From: SVEL01 sp045126475
GTDB lineage: Bacteria; Bacillota; Clostridia; Lachnospirales; Lachnospiraceae
Reading direction: 5' to 3'
DNA: 7,605 nucleotides
Assembly: GCA_045126475.1 (NCBI GenBank)
Contig: JBGVOL010000080.1
Span: 1 to 7,605 of the forward strand
Position 1 is the first letter of the stretch. Each line of letters opens with the position of its first letter. Of this stretch, positions 6,793 through 7,605 are shown in pieces. The position numbers and the translations under genes are program-made. The notes under the pieces were generated by a model. The model did no database searches, had not been told where the DNA came from, and saw only the letters and a list, made by a program, of their open reading frames with translations.

Positions 6793-6818
6793 GAAAATGC
6801 CTTATTTTAAGCATTTTC
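6793..6818 (-). promoter_or_regulatory. Hairpin in the ychF leader
   Basis: A perfect 8-bp inverted repeat, GAAAATGC/GCATTTTC (6793-6800 with 6811-6818), has a 10-nt loop and ends about 18 nt before the ychF start codon. No T run follows it on either strand in terminator fashion, so a leader RNA structure is more likely than a terminator. It covers an upstream ATG at 6814 that has its own AAAGGAG. Function unknown. Confidence 0.4.
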
Positions 6819-7040
6819 TCCTTTCTCAAAATTATCTGCTGCACAATTTACTACACAGCAAATACCTCTGTAGCTTATCATAGACCAGGCTCTTTTTCAA
6901 CCTCTATTAAAAGCACGATGGAGTAAACTTACTGTCAGTTAGAAAACAAAAAATAGACCCTAAGATATTAGATTTCACAAAATTTGTTTCCATAAGTCTA
7001 CAACAGATTTCCATATTTGTCAAAAATGACGTTCTGGCAC
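6819..7040. other. Gene-free stretch between the ychF leader and the IS-associated palindrome
   Basis: No convincing ORF, RNA gene or consensus promoter is visible. The stretch is AT-rich and should contain the ychF promoter. It also holds one copy of CCTCTGTAG (6865-6873), the same 9-mer found in the arms of the downstream palindrome. The outer boundary of the insertion element probably falls within or near this stretch but cannot be fixed without the other end of the element. Confidence 0.4.
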
Positions 7041-7170
7041 TTTAATCATCCCTGCTTGGCTGATATTTTATCTACAGAGGAATGGGTGTCAAGGACATAG
7101 CCTTTGGTGCGCAGCATCCTTGACTCCCATTCCTCTGTAGATATACTGTAATCAAGCAGGCATGATTAGA
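7041..7170. repeat. 130-bp imperfect palindrome downstream of the transposase
   Basis: From the outside in, the arms are TTTAATCAT/ATGATTAGA (7041-7049 with 7162-7170), a C/C mismatch, CCTGCTTG/CAAGCAGG (7051-7058 with 7153-7160), an internal loop of about 10 nt on each side, an 18-bp perfect stem (7069-7086 with 7126-7143), a T/T mismatch, GTCAAGGA/TCCTTGAC (7088-7095 with 7117-7124), and a 21-nt loop (7096-7116). It begins 19 bp past the transposase stop codon. No T run follows, so it is not a classical terminator, but it could still insulate ychF from read-through or be folded by the element for another purpose. Confidence 0.9.
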
Positions 7171-7189
7171 TGTGTGCATTTGCACCTAT

Positions 7190-7605
7190 CTATATTAATC
7201 TTAGTCTTTCTCTTATTTTTATTATTTTTGATGCCTGACCTGGTATTGTTGTCTGGATTCTTTCTATATAGCTTTTTGCCTGGTTGTAATGTTCCCACTT
7301 AATCTGACGAAGTGATACTTGTTCTATTATTGCACCATCTGTACCTGTGCGTTTTAAACTTCTTTGCGCACGGCTATATTTCACCAAATCTATTATCTTT
7401 TCTCTGCCATAGTTCTTTTCAAAGCACCTTAACTTACTCATTCTGTCTGCACCGGTCTGGCTCCATCCCATTGGCCGTGAGCTTAATCTATCTGACAATA
7501 CATGGCTAACATGACCTTCTGCACTACAGCCGTCTACTATCTCACTATGCAACGACATCATTACTGCTGACCAGTTACCCAGCACATATGTCTGTAGCTT
7601 TTCTA
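7190..7605 (-). CDS. ISLre2-family transposase (UPF0236), C-terminal part, cut by window edge
   Basis: The frame is open past base 7605, so the protein enters from outside the window; 138 codons and a TAG stop (7192-7190) are seen. A GTG at 7585 is internal and not the start. The segment DGCSAEGHVSHVLSDR followed by LSSRPMGWS, then a Met-x-x-LR motif (MSKLR), is characteristic of the C-terminal region of ISLre2/UPF0236 transposases, which are usually about 450-500 aa long. The tail is rich in Lys, Arg and Ile and ends IRERLRLI. No frameshift is visible in this part, but whether the whole gene is intact cannot be judged. It lies on the same strand as ychF, about 415 bp upstream of it, so transcription from the element could run toward ychF unless blocked by the palindrome between them. 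Confidence 0.85.
   Translation of the reverse strand, partial: EKLQTYVLGNWSAVMMSLHSEIVDGCSAEGHVSHVLSDRLSSRPMGWSQTGADRMSKLRCFEKNYGREKIIDLVKYSRAQRSLKRTGTDGAIIEQVSLRQIKWEHYNQAKSYIERIQTTIPGQASKIIKIRERLRLI

Larger units (their letters stand above)
7041..7605 (-). mobile_element. 3' part of an ISLre2-type insertion sequence (boundary uncertain)
   Basis: The end of a transposase gene plus the palindrome downstream of it form the right-hand part of an insertion element that extends beyond the window. The inner limit of 7041 is the edge of the palindrome, used only as a provisional boundary. No terminal inverted repeat or target-site duplication can be confirmed, because the other end is not present. 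Confidence 0.5.

Noticed and set aside
6824..6900. Candidate ychF promoters, such as TTGAAA with TATGAT or TTGCTG with GATAAT on the minus strand
   Set aside because: The spacers are 12 and 19 bp respectively, outside the usual 16-18 range, so neither is supported enough to annotate.
7174..7185. GTGCA-TT-TGCAC inverted repeat right after the transposase stop
   Set aside because: Five base pairs around a 2-nt centre cannot form a stable hairpin and could be chance.
7312..7509. Open frame of 65 codons on the plus strand
   Set aside because: It lies opposite the transposase gene, has a composition expected of an antisense shadow and no ribosome binding site worth noting.

Overview
The window is an AT-rich, fully minus-strand chromosomal segment from a low-G+C Gram-positive anaerobe, most likely a member of Clostridia in the family Lachnospiraceae. 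That placement is inference. It rests on the Firmicutes-style division and cell wall (dcw) gene order, AGGAGG-like ribosome binding sites, the Firmicutes-type cysteine pairs in RsmH, two tandem class B penicillin-binding proteins, and an ISLre2-type transposase.

Read in the direction of transcription (from high to low coordinates), the order is: the C-terminal part of an ISLre2-family transposase (7605-7190); a 130-bp imperfect palindrome (7170-7041); a gene-free leader; ychF (6774-5677); lgt (5650-4721); a hairpin terminator (about 4655-4613); the mra promoter and its MraZ operator (4542-4458); then the dcw operon mraZ (4398-3967), rsmH (3940-2996), ftsL-like (2931-2446), ftsI-like class B PBP (2423-468) and the first 135 codons of a second class B PBP (405-1, continuing off the window).

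Functionally, the lower half is a septal peptidoglycan operon: MraZ (autoregulator), RsmH (16S rRNA methyltransferase), FtsL (divisome scaffold) and two class B transpeptidases of the FtsI/SpoVD type. The upper pair, ychF-lgt, is a short operon for a ribosome-associated ATPase and the first enzyme of lipoprotein maturation. It is separated from the dcw operon by a strong terminator.

No wholly new system was found; most genes are ordinary housekeeping genes. The best non-coding signals are these: (i) a 20-bp mRNA hairpin in the gap between the two PBP genes that buries the Shine-Dalgarno of the second gene, with all four non-Watson-Crick positions being G-U only in the mRNA sense; (ii) a very regular MraZ operator of four perfect 7-bp boxes on a 10-bp grid with a degenerate fifth box in the middle; (iii) the long palindrome just downstream of the transposase; (iv) a hairpin and an overlapping small reading frame in the ychF leader. 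Start codons of mraZ and ftsL were moved downstream of the longest ORF on ribosome-binding-site evidence.
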